The position numbers and the translations under genes are program-made. From Planctomycetota bacterium (lineage in GTDB: Bacteria > Planctomycetota > Phycisphaerae > Phycisphaerales > UBA5793): a DNA stretch of 64,000 nucleotides. Position 1 is the stretch's first letter. Each line of letters opens with the position of its first letter. Location of the stretch: assembly GCA_013112555.1 (NCBI GenBank), contig JABFGK010000002.1:620001-684000 (forward strand). Direction: 5' to 3'. Under the pieces are notes generated by a model that was not told where the DNA came from, did no database searches, and saw only the letters and a program-made list of their open reading frames with translations. Positions 19,928-28,495 of this stretch are shown piece by piece.

Positions 19928-19971
19928 CTATCCCCGACCTTCTGTAAATGGGCTGAGTATCATGTCGTCTG
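19928..19971. promoter_or_regulatory. Divergent 44-bp control region of the maltodextrin locus
   Basis: Only 44 bases separate the ATG codons of the GH13 lipoprotein gene (minus) and the solute-binding/permease gene (plus). Both 5' leaders and at least part of both promoters must overlap here or lie inside the coding regions. No repressor gene is adjacent and no clear operator palindrome was found. Confidence 0.5.
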
Positions 19972-22365
19972 ATGCCGGAAACGCTGGGCCTATGCTACCG
20001 ACTCTTTAAATCGCTATCCAGCGGATTGCTGATACTCATTTCCATTGTGCTGGTCACGTGGGCCTTTGCGCGCGTCATCCATCGCGAAATCTGGCCGAAT
20101 TCAGGGCAGGCCGACCAGGCAGTCCGAACCCGGGCTGAACTCGTCGTCATGCACTGGTCCGGCGAGGGCGGCCAGCAGGAAGATGCCATCGTCGAGCACG
20201 CACTCGAACGCTTCTACGAGAACAACCCCGGCGTCCGCGTCCGACGCATCAACCCCGGCGATGCCGGCTCGTTCTACACGAAACTCCAGACCATGATGGC
20301 GGCCGGAGAACCACCGGACGTCTTCTACGTCGGGGCCGAACGAATCGCCTCCTTCAGCGACTACGGCCTGCTGCTCCCGCTTGATGATTATCTGCAGCCC
20401 GGCGACCTCGACGACTTCTTCCCGGCTACCGTCGATGCCTTCCGCTTCGACGGCCAATCCGTCGGCGCAGGCACCCTGTACGGCATCCCCAAAGACTTCA
20501 CCACCGTCGGCTTCTTCTACAACAAGGACCTTTTCGACACAGCCGGCATCCCCTACCCGCAACCCGACTGGAACTGGGACGACTTCATTGCCGCAGCCCG
20601 TACCATCGGCCAACTCCCCGACTGCACCGGGGCCGAATTCGTCACCTGGCCCATGATGATCCGGGCCTATCTCTGGACCGAAGGCGTCGATGTCCGCGGG
20701 ACTGACTTCGACGACGTGACACTGGATGATCCCATCGTCTTCGAAACACTCGACCGCCTCCGGGCCTGGCGACACGACGAAACCGGAGCCCTGCTCAGCG
20801 GCAAATCCAAAATGGTCACCGGTGCCTCCGTCTTCCTCACCGGCAAAGTCGGGATGGCCGGCCCGTTTGGCCGCTGGGTCGTCCCGAGTTACCGCGAAAT
20901 CCCCACCCCTGAAAACGGCGGCTTCGACTGGGACTATGCCCCCCTCCCACAAGGCCGAGTAAAGGCCAACGCGATTGCCACCGTCTCCTGGGCCATCTCG
21001 AGTGCCACGCAACACCCCGATGAAGCCTGGGAACTCGTCAAATGGCTCACCAGCGAGGAATGTCAGGCCGACCTCTCGCGCCTCGGGCTGGCCATCCCCA
21101 CCCGACGCAGCGTGGCCTACAGCGATGCCTTCATCGACCCGGACGTCAAACCGGCCAGTGACATGGCCTTCCTTGAGCCGGCCGAATATGCCAGCGTCGT
21201 CGATTGGCCGATCAACCCGAAGTTCGAGAGCCTCCTCGGGAACCGACTCGACCAGGCCCTCAAAACCGGTGACCTGCCCCTTGATCAGGCGATCGCCAAC
21301 TTCAAGCAGATGTGGCAGGATGAGTCACAGTCTCCGCTGAGCAAGGACGAGTTCCCTCGGATGCAGTGGTCGCTCCTGGTGCAGATTGCAGCCATCGTTG
21401 TCGCAGCAGCGTTCGTGATCACGTGGGTCATGCGTCGCCGCACGAAACTCACGCCGGCATCGCGCGCCGAGGAACGGGCCGGCTACCTGCTGGCCTCACC
21501 GTGGATACTCGGCTTTGTCATCTTCATGGCCTTCCCGATTGTCCTCTCGCTCGTCCTGTCATTGGCAGAATGGAAAGCCGTCAGCACACTCGACAACGCC
21601 CGCTTCGTCGGTCTGGCCAACTACAAACAGATCCTCTTCCACGACTCCCGCTTCCGAACCAGCCTCTATGTCACCCTGTACTACGCTCTGCTGGCCGTCC
21701 CCGGCGGCCAACTTGTCGCGTTGCTCAGCGCGCTGCTGATGAACCTCAAGGTCCGGGGCATCGAAATCTACCGTGCAGCCTGGTACCTGCCCAGCGTCCT
21801 GGCCGGCGTCGGCGTCTCCATCCTCTGGCGCTGGGTCTTTGATGCTGATGGCGGGCTCATGAACGCGCTGCTTGAACCGCTCCTGACGCCGCTGGGCGTC
21901 ACGGCCCCGGAGTGGTTCGGCTCCGATGCGAAACTGTTCGGCCCGCCGGCCTTTGCCATCATGAGCCTGTGGATGGTCGGCGGCAGCATGATGATCTACC
22001 TGGCCGGCCTCCAGAACATCCCCCGCGAACTCTACGAAGCAGCATCCATCGACCGGGCCGGACCCGTCGCCCGCTTCTTCACCGTCACCCTCCCCATGCT
22101 CGGCCCCGTCATGCTTTTCAACCTCATTATGGCCGTCATCGGGTCTTTCCAGGTCTTTACCCAGGCGTTCGTCATGACCGGCGGCGAACCCGGCGACCTG
22201 ACCCGCTTCTACGTGTTGTACCTGTATAACCAGGCGTTTGAATTCCACGAGATGGGGTACGCCTCCGGCATGGCCTGGATCCTGCTGGTCATCATCCTCA
22301 TTCTCACCGTCATCATCATGCGCACCAGCGCCCGATTCGTGTACTACGAGGCCCTCAAGAAATGA
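19972..22365 (+). CDS. Fused maltodextrin-type solute-binding protein and MalF-type permease
   Basis: The 797-aa protein joins two normally separate ABC-importer parts. Residues 1-35 form a membrane anchor (LLILISIVLVTWAFARVI). Residues about 50-460 are a family-1 solute-binding domain (ELVVMHWSGEGGQQEDAI, PPDVFYVGAERIASFSDYGLLLPLDDYL, YGIPKDFTTVGFFYNKDLFD). A segment near 465-490 is followed by the permease from LLASPWILGFVIFMAFPIVL onward. It has about six membrane helices and the ATPase-contact EAA loop EAASIDRAGPVARFFTVTLP. The binding domain would thus be tethered at the outer face rather than free. It is followed by the MalG-type gene with a 4-base overlap. The ATPase is encoded elsewhere. 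Confidence 0.92.
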   Translation: MPETLGLCYRLFKSLSSGLLILISIVLVTWAFARVIHREIWPNSGQADQAVRTRAELVVMHWSGEGGQQEDAIVEHALERFYENNPGVRVRRINPGDAGSFYTKLQTMMAAGEPPDVFYVGAERIASFSDYGLLLPLDDYLQPGDLDDFFPATVDAFRFDGQSVGAGTLYGIPKDFTTVGFFYNKDLFDTAGIPYPQPDWNWDDFIAAARTIGQLPDCTGAEFVTWPMMIRAYLWTEGVDVRGTDFDDVTLDDPIVFETLDRLRAWRHDETGALLSGKSKMVTGASVFLTGKVGMAGPFGRWVVPSYREIPTPENGGFDWDYAPLPQGRVKANAIATVSWAISSATQHPDEAWELVKWLTSEECQADLSRLGLAIPTRRSVAYSDAFIDPDVKPASDMAFLEPAEYASVVDWPINPKFESLLGNRLDQALKTGDLPLDQAIANFKQMWQDESQSPLSKDEFPRMQWSLLVQIAAIVVAAAFVITWVMRRRTKLTPASRAEERAGYLLASPWILGFVIFMAFPIVLSLVLSLAEWKAVSTLDNARFVGLANYKQILFHDSRFRTSLYVTLYYALLAVPGGQLVALLSALLMNLKVRGIEIYRAAWYLPSVLAGVGVSILWRWVFDADGGLMNALLEPLLTPLGVTAPEWFGSDAKLFGPPAFAIMSLWMVGGSMMIYLAGLQNIPRELYEAASIDRAGPVARFFTVTLPMLGPVMLFNLIMAVIGSFQVFTQAFVMTGGEPGDLTRFYVLYLYNQAFEFHEMGYASGMAWILLVIILILTVIIMRTSARFVYYEALKK

Positions 22366-23246
22366 GTGCATCACCGACGGCACGCCGACAACCTGCCCGC
22401 TCCATCTTCGGCCACAGCCTTCTGTTTGTCGGCGGGTTGCTCATGATCTTCCCACTCTGGTGGATGGTCGTGATCAGCCTCGAAACACCCGACCGCGCCA
22501 GCGCAGCGCTTGTCAGCGGCGATGTTCTCCAACTCTGGCCCGAAAAGGCCCAGTGGTACAACTACCCCGATGCGCTCAAGGAAATCGGCTCGACTGCCTG
22601 GCAGGGGTTCTTCGATGCGCTGGCCAACTCGATTGTCGTCACCGTCCTCGTCATGGTCGGCACGATCCTCTCATCGAGCCTCGTCGGCTTTGCCTTTGCC
22701 CGCATCAGATTCCGCGGCGGGCGCCTCATGTTCCTCATCATGCTCGCCACCATGATGCTGCCCGGCCAGGTGACGATGATCCCGCTCTTTTTGCTGTTCC
22801 GAACACTCGGCTGGATCGACTCCATCCTGCCGCTGGTTGTGCCTGCCTTTTTCGGCAACGCCTTTTTCATCTTCATGTATCGCCAGTTCATCGCCCAGGT
22901 GCCCGAATCGCTCGTCGAGGCTGCCAAGATCGACGGCTGCGGCTACTTCGGCATCTGGTGGAAGATCATGCTGCCGTTATGCAAACCGGTGACCGCCATC
23001 ACTGCCGTGTTTACGTTCATCTATACCTGGAACGACTTCATGGGGCCGTTGATCTATCTCCACTCCGATGAACAGGCAACGCTGGCCGTCGCACTCAACT
23101 CATTCCGCAATCAGTACGGCGGGCTCGAGGATGTCCACCTCCTGATGGCCGTCAGCGTCGTCACGATGATCCCGTGTATCGTCCTGTTCTTTGCAGCACA
23201 AAAACAGTTCATCGAAGGACTCGGCAGCGGCGCCGTGAAGGGATAA
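22362..23246 (+). CDS. MalG-type carbohydrate ABC transporter permease
   Basis: This is the second membrane subunit of the sugar importer. The 294-aa protein has six predicted membrane helices, starting HSLLFVGGLLMIFPLWWMVVISLE. It carries the EAA loop SLVEAAKIDGCGYFGIWWKIMLPLC, and the FTFIYTWNDFMGPLIYL and ALNSFRNQYGG stretches usual for MalG-like subunits. Its ATG overlaps the stop of the fusion gene (ATGA), so the two are translationally coupled. No ATP-binding subunit follows, which suggests a shared MsmK/UgpC-type ATPase. Adjacent glucan enzymes point to maltodextrin as substrate. Confidence 0.92.
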   Translation: MSASPTARRQPARSIFGHSLLFVGGLLMIFPLWWMVVISLETPDRASAALVSGDVLQLWPEKAQWYNYPDALKEIGSTAWQGFFDALANSIVVTVLVMVGTILSSSLVGFAFARIRFRGGRLMFLIMLATMMLPGQVTMIPLFLLFRTLGWIDSILPLVVPAFFGNAFFIFMYRQFIAQVPESLVEAAKIDGCGYFGIWWKIMLPLCKPVTAITAVFTFIYTWNDFMGPLIYLHSDEQATLAVALNSFRNQYGGLEDVHLLMAVSVVTMIPCIVLFFAAQKQFIEGLGSGAVKG

Positions 23247-23478
23247 CCCTTTCCCGTAGTGGCACATTGTCGAAGAGCCTGAGCACGTCGAAGGGCATGT
23301 GCTCCTCCCCCTCCGTCAGCCCCCGGCTCTGCCGGGGCGTATCTCCGCAGGAGATTGATGCAACAGCAGGCGCATCACAATCACAAGTCCATGAATCTGA
23401 ACCTGTGGGGTCTCCACTCATCCGCCCACACGGCGCCACACCAGGAACACGATTCCGAGTGCCATCTGCGCACGTATC
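23247..23478. repeat. Repeat-bearing boundary between the sugar operon and the low-GC island
   Basis: The stretch contains a degenerate member of the GGCACATTG...ATGTGC family (23263-23305) and CCCCCGGCTCTGCCGGGG (23321-23338). The junction to lower-GC sequence lies near 23470. No promoter or gene was seen. Confidence 0.6.
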
Positions 23479-24180
23479 TTATTGCTTCTTGGCTTGCCGA
23501 TGCTGCTTGACAAGACTATCAACCAACCTTGTTGATCCCGAAGTTAGACGCGCCAGTACTCTAAGTTGATCAAGAATATGCTCTGCTGGCTGGTCGTCTT
23601 CATATGCTAATGCGTGTGATGTTTCACCCCACAACTCCTCCGACAAAGTACGTACCTGCAACTCTATAGTCACTGGCGATGCCTTCTTCGGCTTGAGGGC
23701 ATAATGTACAGAGGTATACATCGACTTTCTTTCTTCAACTTTCACCCGCAAATCGCCAAAGAATGATCGATACTCGATGTCCCACACATGGGCAATTGGA
23801 CCCTCCATTATGGCAATCTTTTCGTTGGCTAGTATATCATCAATTATTCCTTTCATTTCCCTATACTGCTCCATGTGTATGTGCAACACTCGGATTCCTA
23901 CGTAATCTTTGACAAACAAATGAACGTTCTGCGTATTAACTAGTGGGCCAGCCGTCCGACGTCCCTTCAGCATGACCCTCTTGAGCTTCCGCTCAAGTCG
24001 CTCTACAGACTTTACTCGCATTCGCGTTGAGTGTATGTATCGCCTTAGTATCGTATTATCAGCGAAAGCTTCAAGTAGACCTTCCGCAAATCGCACATAA
24101 TGCTGCTCGTCTCGCTGAAACTGACCAAGACAAGCATCAATAGTCTTACTTTCAGATGCAGTAAGGCGCTGCCTGCCCAT
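23479..24180 (-). CDS. RelA/SpoT-domain nucleotide pyrophosphokinase-like protein
   Basis: The 233-aa protein has the RelA/SpoT synthetase fold, whose members transfer pyrophosphate to GDP/GTP or, in some toxins, to ATP or tRNA. Motifs in order: HSTRMRVKSVERLERKLKR (usual R-x-KS...EKLKR), VKDYVGIRVL (usual D-x-x-GIRV), SMYTSVHYAL (usual GYRSLH, here without the Gly) and IELQVRTLSEELWGETSHAL (usual EIQIRT-x4-WA-x2-EH). There is no HD hydrolase, TGS or ACT domain, so it is a single-domain small-synthetase type. The start codon overlaps the stop of the ParA-like gene by one base (TAATG). It is the last gene of the three-gene island. It could make an alarmone or act as a toxSAS-like toxin; which is not decidable here. 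Confidence 0.85.
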   Translation of the reverse strand: MGRQRLTASESKTIDACLGQFQRDEQHYVRFAEGLLEAFADNTILRRYIHSTRMRVKSVERLERKLKRVMLKGRRTAGPLVNTQNVHLFVKDYVGIRVLHIHMEQYREMKGIIDDILANEKIAIMEGPIAHVWDIEYRSFFGDLRVKVEERKSMYTSVHYALKPKKASPVTIELQVRTLSEELWGETSHALAYEDDQPAEHILDQLRVLARLTSGSTRLVDSLVKQHRQAKKQ

Positions 24181-25253
24181 TACCTGCCCCTGCTCCTACC
24201 CCTCCCACGACCCGACACCTTCTTGCTGCGCAAAGACTTTGAAGGGCGCGCCACCTTGCCCGTTCCTAAAGTGCCCCCTGCCAGTCGTGCGATATTGTCT
24301 GCCATCGTGCTGAATGTTGTCGATGCATCGAGGCGGTGGTCTTCATTGACGCTTCTGATTTCCGAAATCGGCTTGCCCTTCTTTTGTGCTACAGTGACAA
24401 TTCTGCCATACTCCATTACTTGCTCTAGCAGACAATTTGCCACATTATCTCCTGAAAGAGACTCGTCAACCTCACGCAACTCTCTCATTATGTCGCTGTA
24501 CATTCGACGCTGTATATTGCGCAAGAACTGCCTGGGAATTGCCCCCATCTCGCGGCCATATGTCTTGAAGCGCTGTGGGATGTACCCAAGAAAGTGCGGT
24601 TTACCAGGCAACAAAAGGGCTCCTGCAGGTGCAATTGTTGTAATTGTCTCCCAGTCTATGATCCATGTTCGAAGCGTTTGCCCCAAGGTTCGCAGTGCTC
24701 GCGCGGAAAAAAGATCGCACGCAACGGGAATTATGAAATGGTCGCTATCGAGCAGAAGGACCCGATTCAGTGCACCGATGTTGGGGCCAGTATCATAGAA
24801 GACATAGTCTGCCCCCAGTTCCTCCGCAGCGGCCTCGACAACCTGGCTGATGCAACTTGTGGCTTGAATTGCGCCAATGCGACGCTTAAAACAATCGGTC
24901 CATGAGTCAAAAAGGAACTCTTCAAACTCCGTCATGCGGATGTCGCCTGGAATAAGGTAGACATCCTGACGTATCTTTTGTGGTTGGACTAGCTTGGGTG
25001 GGCCAATGCCGTTCACTACAGGCCGAACTGCAGACCACAGTGTTTCCCCATTAGGAGAATCCGATTTATCTAACAGGCGATCAACGGTATCATCCTTCAA
25101 TAAATAGGCTGTTAGGTTGCATTGAGGATCGGAATCAACAAGAAGAACGCGCCGGCGCCGCTTTGCAAGGGACATACTTACATTTACAGTGATTGTAGTC
25201 TTTCCTACTCCGCCTTTGTGATTAAAGATCGACAAATGCTTAGCGCTGTGCAT
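24180..25253 (-). CDS. ParA/MinD-type ATPase of the RelA/SpoT island
   Basis: The 357-aa deviant-Walker ATPase starts HLSIFNHKGGVGKTTITVNVSMSLAK (Walker A with the signature lysine). It continues with RVLLVDSDPQCNLTAYLL (Walker A') and YVFYDTGPNIGALNRVLLL (Walker B region). The usual ParA core of about 250 aa is widened by a central insertion (about 200-300) and ends in a basic tail (RPSKSLRSKKVSGRGRGRSRGR). No parB or centromere-like repeats lie beside it, and the chromosomal ParA is a different gene (57526-58557). AGCAGG lies seven bases before the ATG. Twelve bases separate it from the upstream gene and it overlaps the RelA/SpoT gene by one base. A role as sensor or switch for the partner is inferred. 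Confidence 0.85.
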   Translation of the reverse strand: MHSAKHLSIFNHKGGVGKTTITVNVSMSLAKRRRRVLLVDSDPQCNLTAYLLKDDTVDRLLDKSDSPNGETLWSAVRPVVNGIGPPKLVQPQKIRQDVYLIPGDIRMTEFEEFLFDSWTDCFKRRIGAIQATSCISQVVEAAAEELGADYVFYDTGPNIGALNRVLLLDSDHFIIPVACDLFSARALRTLGQTLRTWIIDWETITTIAPAGALLLPGKPHFLGYIPQRFKTYGREMGAIPRQFLRNIQRRMYSDIMRELREVDESLSGDNVANCLLEQVMEYGRIVTVAQKKGKPISEIRSVNEDHRLDASTTFSTMADNIARLAGGTLGTGKVARPSKSLRSKKVSGRGRGRSRGR

Positions 25254-25265
25254 GCGAGTCCTGCT

Positions 25266-25916
25266 CTACTGTTTTCTAGAAGGGCGTTTGCGACTGTTTC
25301 CGCGACCACGGAGTTTCTTTGTCACTTCTCGGAGGCGCTCACGATCAGGCAGTACATCAACGTACTCCTCCCCAACCACAGTGATCTGCTTGGTCGATTT
25401 GGCACCTGGTGCAAGCAGCCCACGGCTAGCTGCGTTTTTTACTGCCTGTGTCGTGTTGGAAAACGGCACGAGTGCTGCCTCTGTACAGAGGGAGGTAACA
25501 TCTGCCGTCTTGAAGAATCGCTTTTCACGGTAGTGTGTTAGGTAGTAAGCAAGACACACTGCCTTCTCGATGTCTGTCTTGGGCGATTTCTGAGACAAGA
25601 ATTGCTTAGGCGAAAGGTCTTCATGCTCGGTGAAGTGCTGCTGTCGACGTTGCACTACAGATGACTGCCCGGAAGGTACTAGGCGGGTAGAGCGATCAGA
25701 AGGAGAGATCGCTAGACCAATACTCTCATCGTGTCCAAGAAAGACGCGCACTGACTTCAATATCCTGCTTTGTGTAGCATGCGGAACAGTACTAAGCAAA
25801 TTGAGCACTTGCTGCAGGACAGCAAGGTCACGCCGGGCGTCCGGCCCGCTCAGACTCAGCGCCTCGGTGTTGGCATCGTCGGTGTTTGTCGTCATGTCGC
25901 TCTCTTGTTTCGGCAT
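25266..25916 (-). CDS. Unknown protein with winged-helix-like domain, first gene of the RelA/SpoT-ParA island
   Basis: I do not recognise this 216-aa protein by name. The N-terminal half is Ser/Thr/Gln-rich with a short helical stretch (DLAVLQQVLNLLSTVPHATQSRILKSVRVFLG). Residues about 110-185 look like a compact winged helix: KTDIEKAVCLAYYLTHYRE, FFKTADVTSLCTEAALVPFS, NTTQAVKNAASRGLLAPGA, then two strands KQITVVGEEYVDVLP. The C-terminus is basic (KKLRGRGNSRKRPSRKQ). The second ATG (25895) is a likely alternative start, with AAGAGAG upstream. The protein could bind DNA and regulate the operon, or be the partner or antitoxin of the RelA/SpoT protein. Both are guesses from position. Confidence 0.7.
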   Translation of the reverse strand: MPKQESDMTTNTDDANTEALSLSGPDARRDLAVLQQVLNLLSTVPHATQSRILKSVRVFLGHDESIGLAISPSDRSTRLVPSGQSSVVQRRQQHFTEHEDLSPKQFLSQKSPKTDIEKAVCLAYYLTHYREKRFFKTADVTSLCTEAALVPFSNTTQAVKNAASRGLLAPGAKSTKQITVVGEEYVDVLPDRERLREVTKKLRGRGNSRKRPSRKQ

Positions 25917-25994
25917 AGTAGATCATAGTGCGCAGGTGCAGCCCATGCCAGAGGCAACGCCATACTCACTTGCCCCTGCCCCCCTCACCCCCCC

Positions 25995-26279
25995 TCACTC
26001 CCCCGCCTTCCAGATCTGCTCGATCATCCGCTCGATATACCGCCACTCATTCAACAACAACCGAATTTCGCGCAATACCTTTCCCGTATCGTCTTTCTCC
26101 ACCTTCTCGAACAACCTCCCCACTTCCTCCAAGTACGCCGTGCGCCTCCCGTGTGCCCACCGCTCCAACGCGGCCAGTCGCTCGGCGTCCCCGTTCGTAC
26201 TCGCCTCCTCCATCTGCTCAACAGACCCCCAGGTCAAATCGGCCGGCCCACGCGGGCTCATAGAATAGCACCACATCAA
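25995..26279 (-). CDS. Small helical protein, HscB C-terminal-domain-like (tentative)
   Basis: This short ORF has protein-like composition in its last 75 residues: EEASTNGDAERLAALERWAHG, YLEEVGRLFEKVEKDD and LREIRLLLNEWRYIERMIEQI. Three amphipathic helices ending in an L-x4-Y-x-ER-x2-E motif recall the oligomerisation domain of the co-chaperone HscB. The J-domain is absent, and nothing like it is visible in the upstream frames. The listed start is a TTG; ATG codons at 26276 or 26261 are equally possible. GC content is like the host genome, not like the adjacent island. Confidence 0.45.
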   Translation of the reverse strand: MMWCYSMSPRGPADLTWGSVEQMEEASTNGDAERLAALERWAHGRRTAYLEEVGRLFEKVEKDDTGKVLREIRLLLNEWRYIERMIEQIWKAGE

Positions 26280-26466
26280 CCCGGAAGTGGCCGCCTGAAC
26301 AGACAGACCGTTTTTCAGTCAAACATACAACACTGCGCACGATTCTCCAGATCGCGCGGAGCTTTTATTTCCCACCTCACTCGACGACGGCAGACATTCT
26401 CGCTTTCAGCGGACACACGCCGCTCGACTCCGGTACAACGGGACAGCGCCAACCGGAGGGCACACC

Positions 26467-27876
26467 ATGAGCAAAAAACAACTGGCCCACACATTCATGA
26501 TCAGCGGGATCGCCTGCATCGCGCTCCCTGCCACCGCCCAGAAGATCCCCCAGCACACCGCCCCACCGATCTACATCACCGAGCGAGATTCCGATAACGA
26601 CGGCTTACCCGATCGCTGTGATGACTGTCCTGAAGTCTGGTACGAACCGGGCTTCGACTGGAACGAATGCGGCCCGATGGACCTCAATCCATACAACGAT
26701 GCCCAGCCCGAGTGCAAAGCCCGAGAGCGCGTGGCCAACCTCCTCGTCAATAGCGGGACCATGGTGACGACGATGGCCTTTGCCGTCATCAAAGACGGGC
26801 AACTGCATTTCGCTGATGCGTTCGAGACCCTGAGCGGAGGCCGGTTCCGACATGATCCGGACGGGATCAAACGACTCTACCGGGTCGGCTCAACCAGCAA
26901 ACCAATCGCAGCCGTCACAGCCAAGATCCTGGAGGACAAAGGACTCCTGTCATTTTCCGACTTTGTCAGCGACGATGACGGCAGTCAGGTATTTTCCAAC
27001 GGCAAGCGAACACTCCGCCACCTGCTGTCACACCAGGGCGCCTTCAAACTCGATATCGGGGCCATCCATCTGTACTGCTACGACGGTGATCTGATCGAGT
27101 TCTGGCAGGACCCGGACGACCTCGTCTCCCCCCACTACGACAGTTCGACCTATGGCAATCTCTATGGCCCGTATGAATACTCGGCCTTCAACTACTCGCT
27201 CGCCGGTGCGTACCTCGCCCACAGCCAGGGCGAACCGTTTGCCGATGTCATCCAGAACACACTCTTCACGCCGGCCCGCATGTGTACTGCCACCTATGAC
27301 GGATCACGAGTTCGCCATACGCCGATCGGCCAAGACCGCGGCACATCGCAGGGGGCCGTCATGCACGTCGGCCCGTATATCAACTACATCACCCTGTATG
27401 ATGTCCGGTGCATCGACAACTATTACAGCAGCGACGATCTGTATGGGGACGTCTATGACCACCAGTACTACCAACTCGATGAGGCGGATGCCGAGGCACG
27501 CGACCCAGCCGGCGGCGTCATCGCTTCCTCGATCGACCTCGGGCACTTTGCCGAGGCGCTCCTGTACAGTTACCACAATGCAGACGGCCTGATATCACCC
27601 GACGGGATCCGCGATCTCTGGGCTGCAACCTCCGACCTGCAATGTGAGCCGGATTGCCCGTACCAACGGTACTACGGCATCGGCTTCTTTACCGAATCCT
27701 GGTTCGGCGAACCGGTCACGGAAGTCAGCCATGGGGGCAGCCGACCGGGGTACGCCAGCGCCTTTGTCCTGCGACCGGAATCAAACGCTGCCGTCGTCAT
27801 CCTCGCCAACGCCGACGTCAGCACCGTCGCGATGTCCGATCTTGCCAAGACCATACTTGACGACTTCGGATATTGA
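26467..27876 (+). CDS. Secreted serine beta-lactamase-like hydrolase
   Basis: The 469-aa product has a signal peptide (MSKKQLAHTFMISGIACIALPATAQ) and a short calcium-type Asp repeat (ERDSDNDGLPDRCDDCPEV, about residues 38-56). A class-C beta-lactamase/esterase fold follows. The nucleophile motif is STSKP (S-x-x-K, GSTSKPIAAVTAKILEDKG). The RTLRHLLSHQGAF stretch is typical of the family. The second motif is YSAFNYSLAG, where the usual Y-x-N is displaced. The third is SHGGSRPGYASAF (H-x-G). AGGGCACACC precedes the ATG. Substrate is unknown; such proteins can be D-amino-acid peptidases or esterases and rarely true beta-lactamases. Confidence 0.85.
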   Translation: MSKKQLAHTFMISGIACIALPATAQKIPQHTAPPIYITERDSDNDGLPDRCDDCPEVWYEPGFDWNECGPMDLNPYNDAQPECKARERVANLLVNSGTMVTTMAFAVIKDGQLHFADAFETLSGGRFRHDPDGIKRLYRVGSTSKPIAAVTAKILEDKGLLSFSDFVSDDDGSQVFSNGKRTLRHLLSHQGAFKLDIGAIHLYCYDGDLIEFWQDPDDLVSPHYDSSTYGNLYGPYEYSAFNYSLAGAYLAHSQGEPFADVIQNTLFTPARMCTATYDGSRVRHTPIGQDRGTSQGAVMHVGPYINYITLYDVRCIDNYYSSDDLYGDVYDHQYYQLDEADAEARDPAGGVIASSIDLGHFAEALLYSYHNADGLISPDGIRDLWAATSDLQCEPDCPYQRYYGIGFFTESWFGEPVTEVSHGGSRPGYASAFVLRPESNAAVVILANADVSTVAMSDLAKTILDDFGY

Positions 27877-27931
27877 TCCAGACCCCGATACACAAGCCAG
27901 CGGATCCGATTCCGTGAGGTCACTTAAGAAG

Positions 27932-28465
27932 ATGGGAGATGGCCGGTTGTCGAGTTTCAAGTTTTTCTGGAGCACTCACAAGTGGGTTGGGATCATTATT
28001 GCCGTCGTCGTCCTGAACTTTGCCGTCACCGGTTTCCTGCTGTTGATCAAGAAGCAGGTGGCGTGGATTCAACCGCCGGAGAATCGTGGAATCGCCGTCA
28101 ATACGTTCGGTGTCACCTTTGACGATGTGCTGTCGGCCTGCCAAAGTGACCCGACGCTCGCCGTTCAGACATGGGAGGACGTTGATCGGCTCGATGTGAG
28201 ACCCGGCAAGGGGATTCTGAAAGTGCGCACGGCGAACAGGTGGGAGGCACAGATCGATCTGTCGACCGGCGAAGTTCTTCAGGTCGCCTATCGCCGCAGC
28301 GACATGATCGAGAGTATTCACGACGGATCAATCGTCGCCGACTGGGTCCGGGACTGGGTGTTGCCGGCTGCAGCCGTGAGTCTGATGTTTCTTGTTTTCA
28401 GCGGTCTCTGGCTTTGGTTGGAGCCGGCGTATCGGAGGGCACAGCGGAGGCGGCGAAGCGCTTGA
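27932..28465 (+). CDS. PepSY-associated membrane protein
   Basis: The ORF track extends far upstream, but coding character begins at ATG 27932 (or GTG 27914), 55 bases after the hydrolase stop. The 177-aa protein starts FWSTHKWVGIIIAVVVLNFAVTGFLLLIKK, the classic first helix of PepSY_TM proteins with the conserved H-K-W-x-G. A periplasmic PepSY-like segment follows (VRTANRWEAQIDLSTGEVLQVAYR). It ends with a second helix (WVLPAAAVSLMFLVFSGLWLWL) and a basic tail. Relatives occur in iron-siderophore reductases and sensor modules; here the role is open. Confidence 0.8.
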   Translation: MGDGRLSSFKFFWSTHKWVGIIIAVVVLNFAVTGFLLLIKKQVAWIQPPENRGIAVNTFGVTFDDVLSACQSDPTLAVQTWEDVDRLDVRPGKGILKVRTANRWEAQIDLSTGEVLQVAYRRSDMIESIHDGSIVADWVRDWVLPAAAVSLMFLVFSGLWLWLEPAYRRAQRRRRSA

Positions 28466-28495
28466 CTGTGAACAGTCGTCCGACCCCACAGCCAA

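Noticed and set aside
20101-21015. 304-aa minus-strand ORF inside the binding-protein/permease fusion
   Set aside because: The sense frame has full family motifs; the antisense product is Gly/Asp/Val-rich low-complexity sequence typical of high-GC shadows.
21559-22383. 274-aa minus-strand ORF over the MalF-type domain
   Set aside because: Antisense shadow made of His/Asp/Glu/Gly runs with no motif.
26467-27876. Antibiotic-resistance beta-lactamase
   Set aside because: The S-x-x-K fold is present, but the Y-x-N motif is displaced and a calcium-type repeat is attached; a general serine hydrolase is the safer call.
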